Below, piece after piece: positions 9,106 through 17,205 of a stretch of DNA of 64,000 nucleotides. The notes beneath the pieces were generated by a model. The model saw only the letters and a list, made by a program, of their open reading frames with translations. It searched no databases and was not told the DNA's origin. Each line of letters begins with the position of its first letter. The stretch's first letter is position 1. A program made the translations under genes and the position numbers. Origin of the DNA: Paenibacillus caui (GTDB taxonomy: Bacteria; Bacillota; Bacilli; Paenibacillales; Paenibacillaceae); contig NZ_JAIOGQ010000021.1 of the NCBI RefSeq assembly GCF_019904135.1, positions 22,349-86,348 on the forward strand, given 5' to 3'.

Positions 9106-10023
9106 CTACCTCCTTTGCTTCGGATTAAAAATATTCAGCAGCCCGTCGCCGAGCAGGTTAAACGCCAGCATCGTGAGCGAAATAAAAAAGGCCGGAAAGA
9201 ACAGCCGCCACCAATTGCCTGAAAGGATCGTAGGCAGCGCATCGTTCGCCATCGTGCCCCAGCTCGCAAGCGGAGGCTGAATCCCTAATCCTAGAAAACT
9301 GAGAAACGCTTCCGCAAAGATGGCCGATGGAACAGAAAAGGTAATCTGTACAATAATGACGCCAACTGTGTTAGGCAGCATATGCTTGCGAATAATATAC
9401 CACGAACCCGCTCCAAGCGTTCGGGCAGCCATTACGTATTCCGAAGATTTGAGCTGCAGCACCTGTCCACGCACAATTCGGGCCATGCCGATCCATCCGG
9501 TTGAAATCAAGGCAATAATAATCGTTAAGAGTCCAGGGCCCATCACAACCATCAGCATGATGACTACGAGCAGGTACGGAATTCCGTAGAGAATGTCGAC
9601 GAAACGCATCATCACATTGTCAATTCGTCCGCCGAAATATCCCGCAATGCCCCCATAGACGATACCAATGAAAAAATCGATGAGTGCAGCTGCGATGCCA
9701 ACTGTCAGCGAGATGCGCGATCCGAACAGGATGCGGGCGAATACATCGCGGCCAAGATCATCAGTGCCAAACCAATGCTTCAGGGAGGGCGGCTGATTTC
9801 CATGAAGCAAGTCTTGCTTGGAATAGCTATGGGTCGTCATTAAAGGTCCAAAAATCGCTAGAATAGCCAGCAGCATGATAATAATCAGCCCTGCCATAGC
9901 CAGCTTGTTGCTAAACAGCCGGATTTGAGCTTGCTTCCAAAGGGATAAACGCGGCCTTACAATCTGCTCCGCGCGGCCCGGACTTTGGGACATGGGCACA
10001 AATAAATGATCGGGTACAGACAT
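9106..10023 (-). CDS. dppC: Peptide ABC transporter permease DppC
   Basis: 305 residues from ATG 10023, seven bases after GGAGG. An ATG at 10029 is only one base from the same site and is less likely. About 40 cytoplasmic residues precede the first helix (AGLIIIMLLAILAIF). OppC_N-type sequence HWFGTDDLGRDVFARI leads into the permease domain with the EAA-type loop AARTLGAGSWYIIRKHMLPN that contacts DppD. About six membrane helices are visible. It forms the channel with DppB. The dppB stop overlaps the upstream ATG, showing tight translational linkage. Confidence 0.92.
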   Translation of the reverse strand: MSVPDHLFVPMSQSPGRAEQIVRPRLSLWKQAQIRLFSNKLAMAGLIIIMLLAILAIFGPLMTTHSYSKQDLLHGNQPPSLKHWFGTDDLGRDVFARILFGSRISLTVGIAAALIDFFIGIVYGGIAGYFGGRIDNVMMRFVDILYGIPYLLVVIMLMVVMGPGLLTIIIALISTGWIGMARIVRGQVLQLKSSEYVMAARTLGAGSWYIIRKHMLPNTVGVIIVQITFSVPSAIFAEAFLSFLGLGIQPPLASWGTMANDALPTILSGNWWRLFFPAFFISLTMLAFNLLGDGLLNIFNPKQRR

Positions 10024-10025
10024 GC

Positions 10026-10958
10026 TCATGCCTCCTTCCTATGCAGCTTGATACGCGGATCGATCAGACCGTATACGATATCGACCAGAAACATCATAAA
10101 GATAAGCAGCGCGCTGTAAAATACGGTCGTTCCCATAATGACCGCGTAATCGCGGTTATTGATACCGTCGACAAAATATTTTCCCATTCCGGGAATGGCA
10201 AAAATTTTCTCGATAACAAAGCTGCCTGTCAGCACGTTTGCCAGCAAAGTGCCGAGCAAGGTTACGACCGGAAGCACCGCGTTGCGCAGCGCATGCTTAA
10301 ACACAATCGTTGCCGGCGAGAGGCCTTTCGCTCTGGCCGTCTCGATGTAATCCTGTGTCAAAACCTCAATCAGATTCGCTCGCGTCAGTCTGGCAATGGT
10401 GGCGATCGGTCCAGTAGATAGCGCAATGGCAGGCAGGACGACATGTTTCCACGATCCCCAGGTCGCAACCGGAAGCAGTTTCCATTCCACCGCCACATAT
10501 TTGATCAGGAGCGGCGCAATGATGAAACTCGGCACTGCGATGCCGATAACCGCCAGCACCATTGCCACGTAGTCGATTAGGCCGTTCTGGCGAAGAGCGG
10601 CAATCGTGCCAAGCCCGATTCCGGTAATAATGGCAAGAAGAAGCGATACGATGCCCAGTTGAAAGGATACGGGAAATCCTCTGTCGATCATACTGTTTAC
10701 GCTGTCCGGGTAATGCGCGATGGACGGCCCGAGATCAAGCGTAAGCAGCGATTTCAAATACAGCACGTACTGCACGGATAACGGCTCGTCCAAATGGTAA
10801 AAAGACATCATATTTTGAATAACGGCGGGACTAGCCTCCTTGCCGTCTTTATCGAAGGGAGAACCCGGAACGGTGTGCATCAGGAAAAATGTGACCGTAA
10901 CGATCAGCCACAAGGTTATGATCATCGAGAAAAATCGTCTAAGAATGTACTGTGCCAC
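10026..10958 (-). CDS. dppB: Peptide ABC transporter permease DppB
   Basis: 310 residues, GTG start at 10958 behind GGGTGA. It is the typical DppB/OppB permease: MAQYILRRFFSMIITLW (first helix), HTVPGSPF, a periplasmic-side loop with LGPSIAHYPDSV, then five further helices. The EAA loop is ETARAKGLSPATIVFKHALRN, and the C-terminus ends LIDPRIKLHRKEA. It pairs with DppC in the membrane. It begins 14 bases after the dppA stop, so the genes are cotranscribed. Confidence 0.93.
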   Translation of the reverse strand: MAQYILRRFFSMIITLWLIVTVTFFLMHTVPGSPFDKDGKEASPAVIQNMMSFYHLDEPLSVQYVLYLKSLLTLDLGPSIAHYPDSVNSMIDRGFPVSFQLGIVSLLLAIITGIGLGTIAALRQNGLIDYVAMVLAVIGIAVPSFIIAPLLIKYVAVEWKLLPVATWGSWKHVVLPAIALSTGPIATIARLTRANLIEVLTQDYIETARAKGLSPATIVFKHALRNAVLPVVTLLGTLLANVLTGSFVIEKIFAIPGMGKYFVDGINNRDYAVIMGTTVFYSALLIFMMFLVDIVYGLIDPRIKLHRKEA

Positions 10959-10972
10959 GTGATCACCCTTTT

Positions 10973-11797
10973 TTAGCAGAATGAAGTTCGCATCGCCAGT
11001 TCCGTCATAACCAGCATGGCCTGATAGGCTTCCAGAATATTTTTGGCCTGGAAGGAAACGATGGGAGCCCCCTGTTCAATGCTGGTGCCGGGCATCAAAT
11101 GGGCCCATTCCGCTTGTCCGTAATTGGCAAATTCGATCGTCAGCATCGGGTTTTCCGGCGGGACAAGCGGTTTGACCCGATCCCTTGAGGCAATGGCAAG
11201 CTTTGCCTTTTCTCTCAACAGCTGACCGCTTTTTTCAGGTGTAAGACAGAGCGCAGAGGTACGGGATATATATTTTTTTACAACGGCTGTCGTCACGCCC
11301 GGAATCAATTCTTCGGCTTCCTTCGCCGTCTCGTCGTCTCCCGCCACAAGCAGGACCGGCACGCCGTAATAACCGGCGACAAAGGCATTAAATCCAAGCT
11401 CCCCCACAGCCGTATCGTTTATGTACATATTCCGCACGCCAAAAATCATCGTATGGCTGAGAACGCCTTTTTGCGCCGCTCTCGTATGATAGCCCAGAAA
11501 CGCAGCTCCGGAAAAACTTTCATCCAGCCCCTGCACCATCGAGAAAGGTTTGACGTCTCCGGAAATCAGCTGGGTTTCCGGATGAAGCTCTTCAATAATC
11601 AGGTTGTTCATCTTGGAATGGCTGTCGTTGACCACGACTTCCTTGCATCCTTCCCAAAAAGCCGTTTCAATGACATGATTGGCTTCGGCCGTCATAATTC
11701 GCTGGCCCCGGGTATAGTTGTATTTGCTGGAGTCGACAAAGGTTGAATCGACCAATCCTGTAATGCCTTCCATGTCAACCGAAATATAAAGTTTCAT
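10973..11797 (-). CDS. dppA: D-aminopeptidase DppA (M55 family)
   Basis: 274 residues, the same length as Bacillus subtilis DppA. Start ATG 11797 lies eight bases after TTGGAGG. The zinc ligands and active site are visible in SVDMEGITG (residues ~5-13), VVVNDSHSKM (His ~60) and FLGYHTRAA (His ~104). The C-terminal half has PENPMLTIEF. The enzyme removes D-amino acids from peptides such as D-Ala-D-Ala in the cytoplasm, providing cell-wall D-Ala as a nutrient. It is first in the dpp-ykf operon. In Bacillus this operon is repressed by CodY and AbrB. No perfect CodY box was recognised in the 140 bases upstream. Confidence 0.94.
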   Translation of the reverse strand: MKLYISVDMEGITGLVDSTFVDSSKYNYTRGQRIMTAEANHVIETAFWEGCKEVVVNDSHSKMNNLIIEELHPETQLISGDVKPFSMVQGLDESFSGAAFLGYHTRAAQKGVLSHTMIFGVRNMYINDTAVGELGFNAFVAGYYGVPVLLVAGDDETAKEAEELIPGVTTAVVKKYISRTSALCLTPEKSGQLLREKAKLAIASRDRVKPLVPPENPMLTIEFANYGQAEWAHLMPGTSIEQGAPIVSFQAKNILEAYQAMLVMTELAMRTSFC

Positions 11798-11959
11798 GCT
11801 GAAGCCCTCCAAAATGATAGTTTTAAAGCCTTAAAATCTACAATAAAAACAAAAAACAGCAAACGACAACCGTCAGCCATGAGGCTTCACGGATAATCAT
11901 TTGCCGGATTTTATTTACGCGTATGTTTCCATACTGATAAACAAAGCAGCTTATAAGCT

Positions 11960-12316
11960 CTATCCCGTCCACGAGGGGCTCGATTCGCCTCCCTCGCGGT
12001 TGTTCAAAATTGTTTTATATTTTTTTTGAGCGTCTTTGAAGGCAACAATAATCGCTTTTTGCGACGATCCGTAGTACCTTCGTTTAATTTCCCCGACCAC
12101 ATCATCAAACGAGAGCATGTTCTGTCCAACAAAGATCGAGCGGACAAACTGGGACGTTAGCGGTATCGTTGACGCGCAGCCCGCATCCACAATTTTATGA
12201 TTGGTTGTATCCACGACCAGACCAATAAAAAATGCTTTGTATTGCTGTGTAATGGGGTTGTTGACGGAGGTCTGCGCATCTCCAATGACATAAATCGTGT
12301 CTCTGTCATAAAGCAC
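11960..12316 (-). CDS. DUF3870 domain protein
   Basis: 118 residues from GTG 12316, which lies seven bases after GGGGAG. The longer frame upstream lacks a better signal. The body matches the small DUF3870 family: TIYVIGDAQTSVNNPI, YKAFFIGLVVDTTNHKIVDAGCASTI and FVRSIFVGQNM. These are beta-strand rich and contain one conserved-looking Cys. Function is not established. The last ~15 residues are polar and unstructured. It lies upstream of dppA on the same strand with a 160-base gap and has its own promoter. The family often sits near amino acid or peptide metabolism genes, but a role in the dpp pathway is only suggested by position. Confidence 0.75.
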   Translation of the reverse strand: MLYDRDTIYVIGDAQTSVNNPITQQYKAFFIGLVVDTTNHKIVDAGCASTIPLTSQFVRSIFVGQNMLSFDDVVGEIKRRYYGSSQKAIIVAFKDAQKKYKTILNNREGGESSPSWTG

Positions 12317-12430
12317 GGCTGCTCTCCCCTTTAAGCGAATCCTTCTGCATCTATACGATCGACAAGGAGGGATGAGAGAAGGGAAACTTCTAACGACCTG
12401 CTGTCGGGTAGGATGCATTTTATGTAATTT

Positions 12431-12460
12431 ATTCTAACAACAAACTTACACATTTGTAAA
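12431..12460 (-). promoter_or_regulatory. Probable sigma-A promoter for the DUF3870 gene
   Basis: On the minus strand a -35 box TTTACA (12460-12455) is separated by 18 bases from a -10 box TAGAAT (12436-12431). Each matches the consensus at five of six positions. The predicted start is about 110 bases upstream of the GTG start. Confidence 0.55.
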
Positions 12461-12833
12461 CCATAAAGTTACAAAATAACACTTTGTCACTCTTGCAAAT
12501 ATACCTTTGGAGAAAAAAGGAGCTGGCATATAAGTCAGAAACGACCTTGCTTTCGGCACATCAACCCACACGTCAGCCCTGCTGACATGGGTTCCTGCTG
12601 ATTAACCTTAGTGAGTACATGGCAGGATCATATAACGAAGTCATCAAGGGTTCCCATATAATTACCATCTACTTTGCGGGTGGTGTCAGCTTCTCGCGCT
12701 GAGCCCCTTGCGCTTCCTTTGCGTGTGCCGCCGCGAAACCTCCCCTTGAAGAAATGCCCGCATGCCTTCTCGGCGTGAGCCCATGGCATCTTTTCCCGCC
12801 AATTGAATGTCCTTCTGTAATTCTAAAAATAAC
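12461..12833. other. Intergenic region with an inverted repeat, no convincing gene
   Basis: About 370 bases without a supported coding region. The clearest structure is an inverted repeat at 12563-12593 (arms AACCCA-(CA)-CGTCAGC and GCTGACATGGGTT around a CCT loop). GGGTTCC occurs twice in direct orientation (12588 and 12648). It could be a small structured RNA or a decayed element. I could not match it to a known RNA family. Confidence 0.4.
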
Positions 12834-12876
12834 AAAAGCAGCAGCTCAGCCCGCTTTTTGCTGAACCACTGCTTTT
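12834..12876 (-). terminator. Terminator of the cotJ operon
   Basis: Minus strand: AAAAGCAG pairs with CTGCTTTT, and an inner stem GTTCAGC pairs with GCTGAGC across a small symmetric bulge. The tail is GTTATTTTT. It lies 47 bases after the cotJC stop. The stem also explains a spurious Leu-rich open frame in this stretch. Confidence 0.8.
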
Positions 12877-12922
12877 CAAGCAGCTTCCCTTTTGCATTGG
12901 CGTTTCATAAAGTTAATCCTCT

Positions 12923-13492
12923 TTAGAACACCTTCTTCATATCCTTGTTATCCTTCAGAATCTCCACCGCCTCGCGGAACCGCAGCGAATGGACAATCTC
13001 CCGCTCGCGCAGGAATTTCAGGCTGTCCTGCAGATCCACATCGTCCGTCATATCAATCAGCCACTGGTATGTAGCGCGCGCCTTTTCCTCCGCAGCGATG
13101 TCCTCATACAGGTCGGCAATCGGATCGCCTTTCGCCTGAATATAGGCTGCCGTCCAAGGGACCCCGCCAGCATTTTCGTAAAACAACGCTCTGTCATGAC
13201 TGACATAATGAGCATCCAGCCCTGCCGCCTTCAGCTGCTCCACGGTGGCGTCCTTGGTCAGCTTGTAAACCATGGTGGCAATCATTTCGAGATGGGCGAA
13301 TTCTTCGGTCCCTATATCGTTAAGCAGACCGATGACTTTTTCCGGGATCGTGTACCTCTGGTTGAGGTAGCGCAATGCAGCGGCCAGTTCGCCGTCGGCG
13401 CCGCCATATTGCTCAAGCAGCAATTTGGCCATGTGGGGATCGCATTTGCTTACCCTGACCGGATATTGCAGCTTTTTCTCATAGATCCACAT
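12923..13492 (-). CDS. cotJC: Spore coat protein CotJC, manganese-catalase family
   Basis: 189 residues, ATG 13492 ten bases after GGAGG. It is a ferritin-like four-helix protein with DGELAAALRYLNQRYTIP, GTEEFAHLEMIA (E..H metal ligands ~68-73) and a second Glu/His set in AAEEKARATYQW and REREIVHSLRF. These are the dimanganese centre residues of catalase-like coat proteins. In Bacillus it is a spore-coat component made in the mother cell under sigma-E and required for CotJA assembly. It is third in cotJABC, but a 177-base gap filled with short repeats separates it from cotJB. In most relatives the genes are almost adjacent. Confidence 0.95.
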   Translation of the reverse strand: MWIYEKKLQYPVRVSKCDPHMAKLLLEQYGGADGELAAALRYLNQRYTIPEKVIGLLNDIGTEEFAHLEMIATMVYKLTKDATVEQLKAAGLDAHYVSHDRALFYENAGGVPWTAAYIQAKGDPIADLYEDIAAEEKARATYQWLIDMTDDVDLQDSLKFLREREIVHSLRFREAVEILKDNKDMKKVF

Positions 13493-13511
13493 TCGGATTA
13501 TCCCTCCTAAA

Positions 13512-13645
13512 AGTTTTGTGAAGCATAGGCTTCTTGATTATACATCGCAACAAAACTTGCATCGGAAGCATAAGCTTCCTGAATAACACCGCAACAAAAC
13601 TCACTTCGGAAGCGTAGACTTAGTTTTGTGACGCATAGGCATCCG
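13512..13645. repeat. Imperfect tandem repeats between cotJB and cotJC
   Basis: Three related units of about 45 bases start at 13520, 13565 and 13609. Each begins GAAGC(A/G)TA, and the first two continue through a conserved GCAACAAAACT. The ends share AGTTTTGTG(A/C)(A/-)GCATAGGC at 13512 and 13622. Inside each unit GAAGC and GCTTC arms can pair. The block contains no start with a ribosome binding site and lies wholly in the cotJB-cotJC spacer. It looks like a small dispersed repeat family inserted in an operon. Confidence 0.7.
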
Positions 13646-13669
13646 TTCCGAAAGTCAAGAAGGCAGGCG

Positions 13670-13939
13670 CTAGACCTGCCACGGCCAAGGGGCCTTTGAC
13701 CATTCCCACGGATAACGGCTGTACGCATGGCCGAAATGCTGGAGAGGCCCGTATTTTTCCTGAAAATGATTGGCTACCTGGGTACGCTGCTGCGTCATCA
13801 CGTTGTACTGCTGAAGGGCCTGAAGGTCGTCAGGGTGCGTATCCAAATACAAATTGAGCTCCACAAGCGCAAAATCAAGCGCCTGCAGCTTCTCAAGCAG
13901 CTCGTAATATTCCGGTTCACATGGTTTTTGGGAATCCAT
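13670..13939 (-). CDS. cotJB: Spore coat protein CotJB
   Basis: 89 residues, start ATG 13939 behind GGTGAG, four bases after the cotJA stop. The family pattern is clear: a helical core YYELLEKLQALDFALVELNL, then LDTHPDDLQALQQYN and a Pro/Trp-rich tail with YPWEWSKAPWPWQV. It is the middle partner of the CotJ coat complex of endospores. It has no enzyme motif. Confidence 0.93.
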   Translation of the reverse strand: MDSQKPCEPEYYELLEKLQALDFALVELNLYLDTHPDDLQALQQYNVMTQQRTQVANHFQEKYGPLQHFGHAYSRYPWEWSKAPWPWQV

Positions 13940-13943
13940 CTTC

Positions 13944-14162
13944 TCACCTTCCCTTTCCCCATCTGGATTCGTACGGACTGAACAGGGCCGGCCACAAAGT
14001 GCCTTTCATCAGCGCTTCATGCGGACTGAATTGCGGAAGATTGGGGGGCTGAAAAGGGATATAGAGCTGTGGCGGCGTTGAATACGTTTTGCATGTAATC
14101 GGGGGACAAGGATCATACGGTCCGACAAAAGGGTAATACTCTTGCTCCTGCGGATATGCCAA
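13944..14162 (-). CDS. cotJA: Spore coat associated protein CotJA
   Basis: 72 residues starting with TTG at 14162, nine bases after AGGAGG. It is a short Pro- and Tyr-rich protein (YYPFVGPYDPCPPI, YIPFQPPNLPQFSP) ending with LWPALFSPYESRWG, the diagnostic CotJA C-terminus. It is incorporated in the spore coat with CotJC. As first gene of the cotJ operon it is expected to follow a sigma-E promoter. I did not locate a confident one. Confidence 0.92.
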   Translation of the reverse strand: MAYPQEQEYYPFVGPYDPCPPITCKTYSTPPQLYIPFQPPNLPQFSPHEALMKGTLWPALFSPYESRWGKGR

Positions 14163-14365
14163 TATCTAAACCTCCTTTGGCAGTATTGCACATTCAGACT
14201 TCCCGTAAAAACAAGCCCGAATCGCAGATCACCTATCTTTAACATATGACTTCCGCCCAGAAAATGAACTGTTCTCACGGAAATCGCAAATTTTTTCCCA
14301 AGTAAGTGCTTGTTCATCCATGTACGCATGAAGCGTTGACAACCCCCAACGCCAACTAGCAAAAT

Positions 14366-14382
14366 AGCCCCGAAACGGGGCT
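14366..14382. terminator. Short GC-rich hairpin, possible bidirectional terminator
   Basis: A perfect AGCCCC / GGGGCT stem with a GAAAC-type loop lies between cotJA and the CNNM gene. It is followed on the minus strand by ATTTT and on the plus strand by TTCACTT, so termination is only moderately likely. Both neighbours are on the minus strand. Confidence 0.45.
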
Positions 14383-14448
14383 TTCACTTCGAGGCGAATG
14401 GAAGCGAATCCATGAACCAAGATTAACTTAAAGGGTCTGCAAAAAGTC

Positions 14449-14503
14449 AAAAAAAACGGACAGCAAAGGCAGATGCTGGCTGACGCCTCTCCCTTACTGT
14501 CCG
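14449..14503 (-). terminator. Terminator after the CNNM/CBS gene
   Basis: Minus strand: CGGACAG and CTGTCCG form the base of a long stem, extended by TAAGG/CCTTTG pairing, followed by eight T residues. It begins about 20 bases after the stop codon of the gene at 14524. Confidence 0.85.
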
Positions 14504-14523
14504 GGTATTTCAGCCATTCCGGC

Positions 14524-15876
14524 TTAATCCGGATGGCTTTCTTCAAGTTCCTGTACAGGCTCAATACGCTGGATTTTCACGCGTTTGATCCGTAGTCTTG
14601 CCGCTTCCGCCACTTCAAACACAACATTGTCCATCTGAATTTTTCTGCCTTTCACCGGCGCGCCTTCCAGCTCCTTGAACAACCAGCCGCCGATGGAGTC
14701 CACTTCATCGTCTTCGATGACAACGCCGGTCAAATCATTAACCTCTTCAATAAGAAGGCGGCCATCAACGGAATAGACGCCTTCTCCAAGACGCTCCACT
14801 TCAGGACGTTCGTTCTCAAATTCATCATACAGGTCGCCGACAATCTCCTCAATAATCGCTTCCGCAGTCAATAATCCCGCAGTTCCTCCATATTCATCAA
14901 CGATCAGCGTCATCTGGGAGTGCCGCTTCTGCATCAAACGCAGCACATGGCTGATTTCCATGGACTCCGGCACATTCAGAATCGGGCGAACGATATCTTC
15001 CAGCCTTCTGCCGCGATCCGGATCAGGGAGCAGCAGGTCGGCGATATGTACAAAGCCGATAATTTGGTCCTTATCCTCGCGGGCCACGGGATACCTGGAA
15101 TGCTTGGTCTCTTCAATAATTTTCATATTTTCTTCCCAAGACAGGTTCGTGTAGAGACAGTGCATATCCGTCCGGGGCAGCATAATTTCCCGTGCCAGCA
15201 AATCCGAGAAATCGAATATATTGTCCACAAGCTTCATTTCGTCCTTGTCAAAAATGCCGCTTTTGGCGCTCTGGTTCATCAAAATCCGGATCTCCTCTTC
15301 GGAATGGGCCACGTCCATCTCGGTCGCAGGCTTTACGCCCATCAAACGAAGTATTCCGTTAGCCGCTGTATTCAGCAGCCAAATGACAGGCATAAACAGC
15401 TTGTAGAAATACAACAGCGGAGCGGACAGCCAAAGGCTCGTCGCTTCGGTCTTCTGAATAGCCAGCGATTTCGGGGCCAACTCGCCAAGCACGATATGCA
15501 GGAAAGTAATGACAAAGAAGCCGACCGCAACCGATACCGTTTTGATGACCGTATTGTCGGTTATCCCCGCTTGATGCATAATCGGTTCAATCAGCAGTTC
15601 GGAAATAGCGGGCTCGCCCACCCAGCCAAGACCGAGTGAAGCGAGGGTTATCCCGAGCTGTGTGGCGGACAGATAGGAATCCAGCCGTTTACTGACTTTC
15701 AGGGCAAAGCCCGCTCTCCGGTTTCCTTCACTCACCAGTTGCGTCAGCCTGGTCTGGCGCATCTTGACCAGCGAGAACTCGGCGGCGACAAATAGGCCGT
15801 TCATTAAAACCAGAATAAAGACCAAAAGCAAATTCCAAATCAATTTGCCTATTTCAAATTCCGTGTGACCTTCCAA
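14524..15876 (-). CDS. CNNM/CorC-type membrane protein with CBS pair (hemolysin family)
   Basis: 450 residues from TTG 15876, eight bases after GAGG. A longer frame reaches into the upstream gene and is unlikely. The order is a CNNM (DUF21) membrane domain with four hydrophobic helices (~1-190, containing GLFVAAEFSLV and LGELAPKSLAIQ), two CBS motifs (~205-330, including MLPRTDMHCLY and LIVDEYGGTAGLLT) and a C-terminal CorC_HlyC domain (~350-435, YSVDGRLLIEEVN). Family members export magnesium or other divalent cations, and the CBS pair binds nucleotides. The hemolysin name is historical. It starts 17 bases after the radical SAM gene, so both are probably cotranscribed. Confidence 0.88.
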   Translation of the reverse strand: MEGHTEFEIGKLIWNLLLVFILVLMNGLFVAAEFSLVKMRQTRLTQLVSEGNRRAGFALKVSKRLDSYLSATQLGITLASLGLGWVGEPAISELLIEPIMHQAGITDNTVIKTVSVAVGFFVITFLHIVLGELAPKSLAIQKTEATSLWLSAPLLYFYKLFMPVIWLLNTAANGILRLMGVKPATEMDVAHSEEEIRILMNQSAKSGIFDKDEMKLVDNIFDFSDLLAREIMLPRTDMHCLYTNLSWEENMKIIEETKHSRYPVAREDKDQIIGFVHIADLLLPDPDRGRRLEDIVRPILNVPESMEISHVLRLMQKRHSQMTLIVDEYGGTAGLLTAEAIIEEIVGDLYDEFENERPEVERLGEGVYSVDGRLLIEEVNDLTGVVIEDDEVDSIGGWLFKELEGAPVKGRKIQMDNVVFEVAEAARLRIKRVKIQRIEPVQELEESHPD

Positions 15877-15892
15877 CAATAACGCCTCATTT

Positions 15893-17029
15893 CTATAATG
15901 TAATCGCTTGGCGTGATTTAAAATCCGTATCTTTGTAATACATATCTGCAACGAGCAGATTAGGACCGCAGCAGTTGGCCAGATCGCAGTGGCAGTTCAC
16001 CGTCTGGGAAAGCGGATGCTCGTTCAGCCAACGCTCAAAGATATCGTCAAGCTTCTGCTCTGCAATGTTGCCAAAGGACGGGATAGCCGCAAAGTCCGTT
16101 ACAAACACATCGCCCGTAAACATATTGACGTTAACGCGATTTCGTCCATCAGGATCATTGCGAACTGTTACATTCTTCTCTTTACGAAGGCGTCCGAGAA
16201 GCTCAAGGTCCCGTGAGTTCTGACTGCAAGCGAAGAAAGGCAGCGTCCCGAACAGCATCCAGATTTCCGGATCTCTCGCATCCAATAGATTTAGAATAGC
16301 GGCGTGCATGTCATCCAGGGACAGCATCGGGAGTCCTTCAGCAAAATCGGCCGCATACATCGGGTGCACCTCATGGCGACGGCAGCCCATCTCCAAAATC
16401 AGGCGATGAATTTCAGGCAATTTCTGATGCGTTCGGTAGTTGATCATCGACTCGGCGGAAATGAACATGCCGTCCCGGCTCAGTCTCATTGCATTCTCCA
16501 GCATTGCATCATACATTTTGGACGCCGTTTCCAGACTGACCGGATGGCCGCTTCTTGCAAAGCATACCTCATGAAAGTCATGAACATTCGTATAATTGAA
16601 TGAAATATGCATGACGTCAAGGTAGGGCAGCAGCTTCTCGTACCGTCCGTAATCGAGCGTGAGATTGGAATTGATCTGCGAGCGAATCCCCCGCTCCTTG
16701 GCATATTTCAGAAGTGGAATAATCTTCTCTTCAACAGTCTTTAACCGGAAGGACGGCTCCCCTCCCGTAATGCTAATGGTTTCCAGATGTTCGACTTCCT
16801 CAAGCCGCTTTAACATCAGGCTCAGCGGAATCTGTTCCAGTTCCTTCACCACGAGGCTGTCGCCAACCGCGCAATGTTCGCAGCGCATATTGCACAGGTT
16901 TGTTACCGTCATCTCCACGCTGGTCAGCCGGTGTCTGCCATACTTGCGCAGTGAACGGATCGGATCCCACGGATCATTGGCAGGCGAAACAGCCTGATTC
17001 CTGCTTTGCGAAATGCTTCCTGTACTCAT
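15893..17029 (-). CDS. yfkAB: Radical SAM / CxCxxxxC protein YfkAB
   Basis: 378 residues. The radical SAM cluster motif CNMRCEHC (residues ~47-54) and GGEP (~90) give the 4Fe-4S and S-adenosylmethionine sites. A SPASM-like C-terminus holds NCHCDLANCCGPN, the CxCxxxxC signature that names the YfkAB family. Reaction and substrate are unknown. The family is widespread in Bacillales as a stand-alone gene. ATG 17029 follows AAGGTGAG. It has no peptide-precursor gene nearby that would suggest a RiPP role. Confidence 0.9.
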   Translation of the reverse strand: MSTGSISQSRNQAVSPANDPWDPIRSLRKYGRHRLTSVEMTVTNLCNMRCEHCAVGDSLVVKELEQIPLSLMLKRLEEVEHLETISITGGEPSFRLKTVEEKIIPLLKYAKERGIRSQINSNLTLDYGRYEKLLPYLDVMHISFNYTNVHDFHEVCFARSGHPVSLETASKMYDAMLENAMRLSRDGMFISAESMINYRTHQKLPEIHRLILEMGCRRHEVHPMYAADFAEGLPMLSLDDMHAAILNLLDARDPEIWMLFGTLPFFACSQNSRDLELLGRLRKEKNVTVRNDPDGRNRVNVNMFTGDVFVTDFAAIPSFGNIAEQKLDDIFERWLNEHPLSQTVNCHCDLANCCGPNLLVADMYYKDTDFKSRQAITL

Positions 17030-17168
17030 TGTTTACTCACCTTATCCTATTTATTAACCTGATTCGCAGCCATGCAAAAGCTAACGGCCGCAAATTTTTG
17101 TTATGCCTGTTATCATACCATGAAATGCCTGGCAATGCCTGTATTCCACGCAGGCTGCTATGTAAATA

Positions 17169-17200
17169 GACCCGTCCGATTAACGAACGGGTCGGAGATA
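17169..17200 (-). terminator. Hairpin after the HD-GYP gene
   Basis: Minus strand: GACCCGTTCG pairs with CGGACGGGTC around TTAAT, followed by TATTTAC. It starts a few bases after the stop at 17206. The stem is strong but the T tract is weak. Confidence 0.6.
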
Positions 17201-17205
17201 ATGTA

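Noticed and set aside
8328..9128. 266-codon plus-strand frame opposite dppD
   Set aside because: Antisense shadow of an ABC ATPase gene with all motifs on the minus strand.
12700..12885. Leu-rich open frame on the minus strand (…AELLLLLFLELQKD…)
   Set aside because: No start codon with a ribosome site, and its middle coincides with the strong cotJ terminator stem, which explains the repetitive codons.
13507..13728. Open frame with repeated QEAYAS peptides over the cotJB-cotJC gap
   Set aside because: The peptide repeat is only the translation of the DNA tandem repeat; it overlaps the cotJB end and lacks a proper start.
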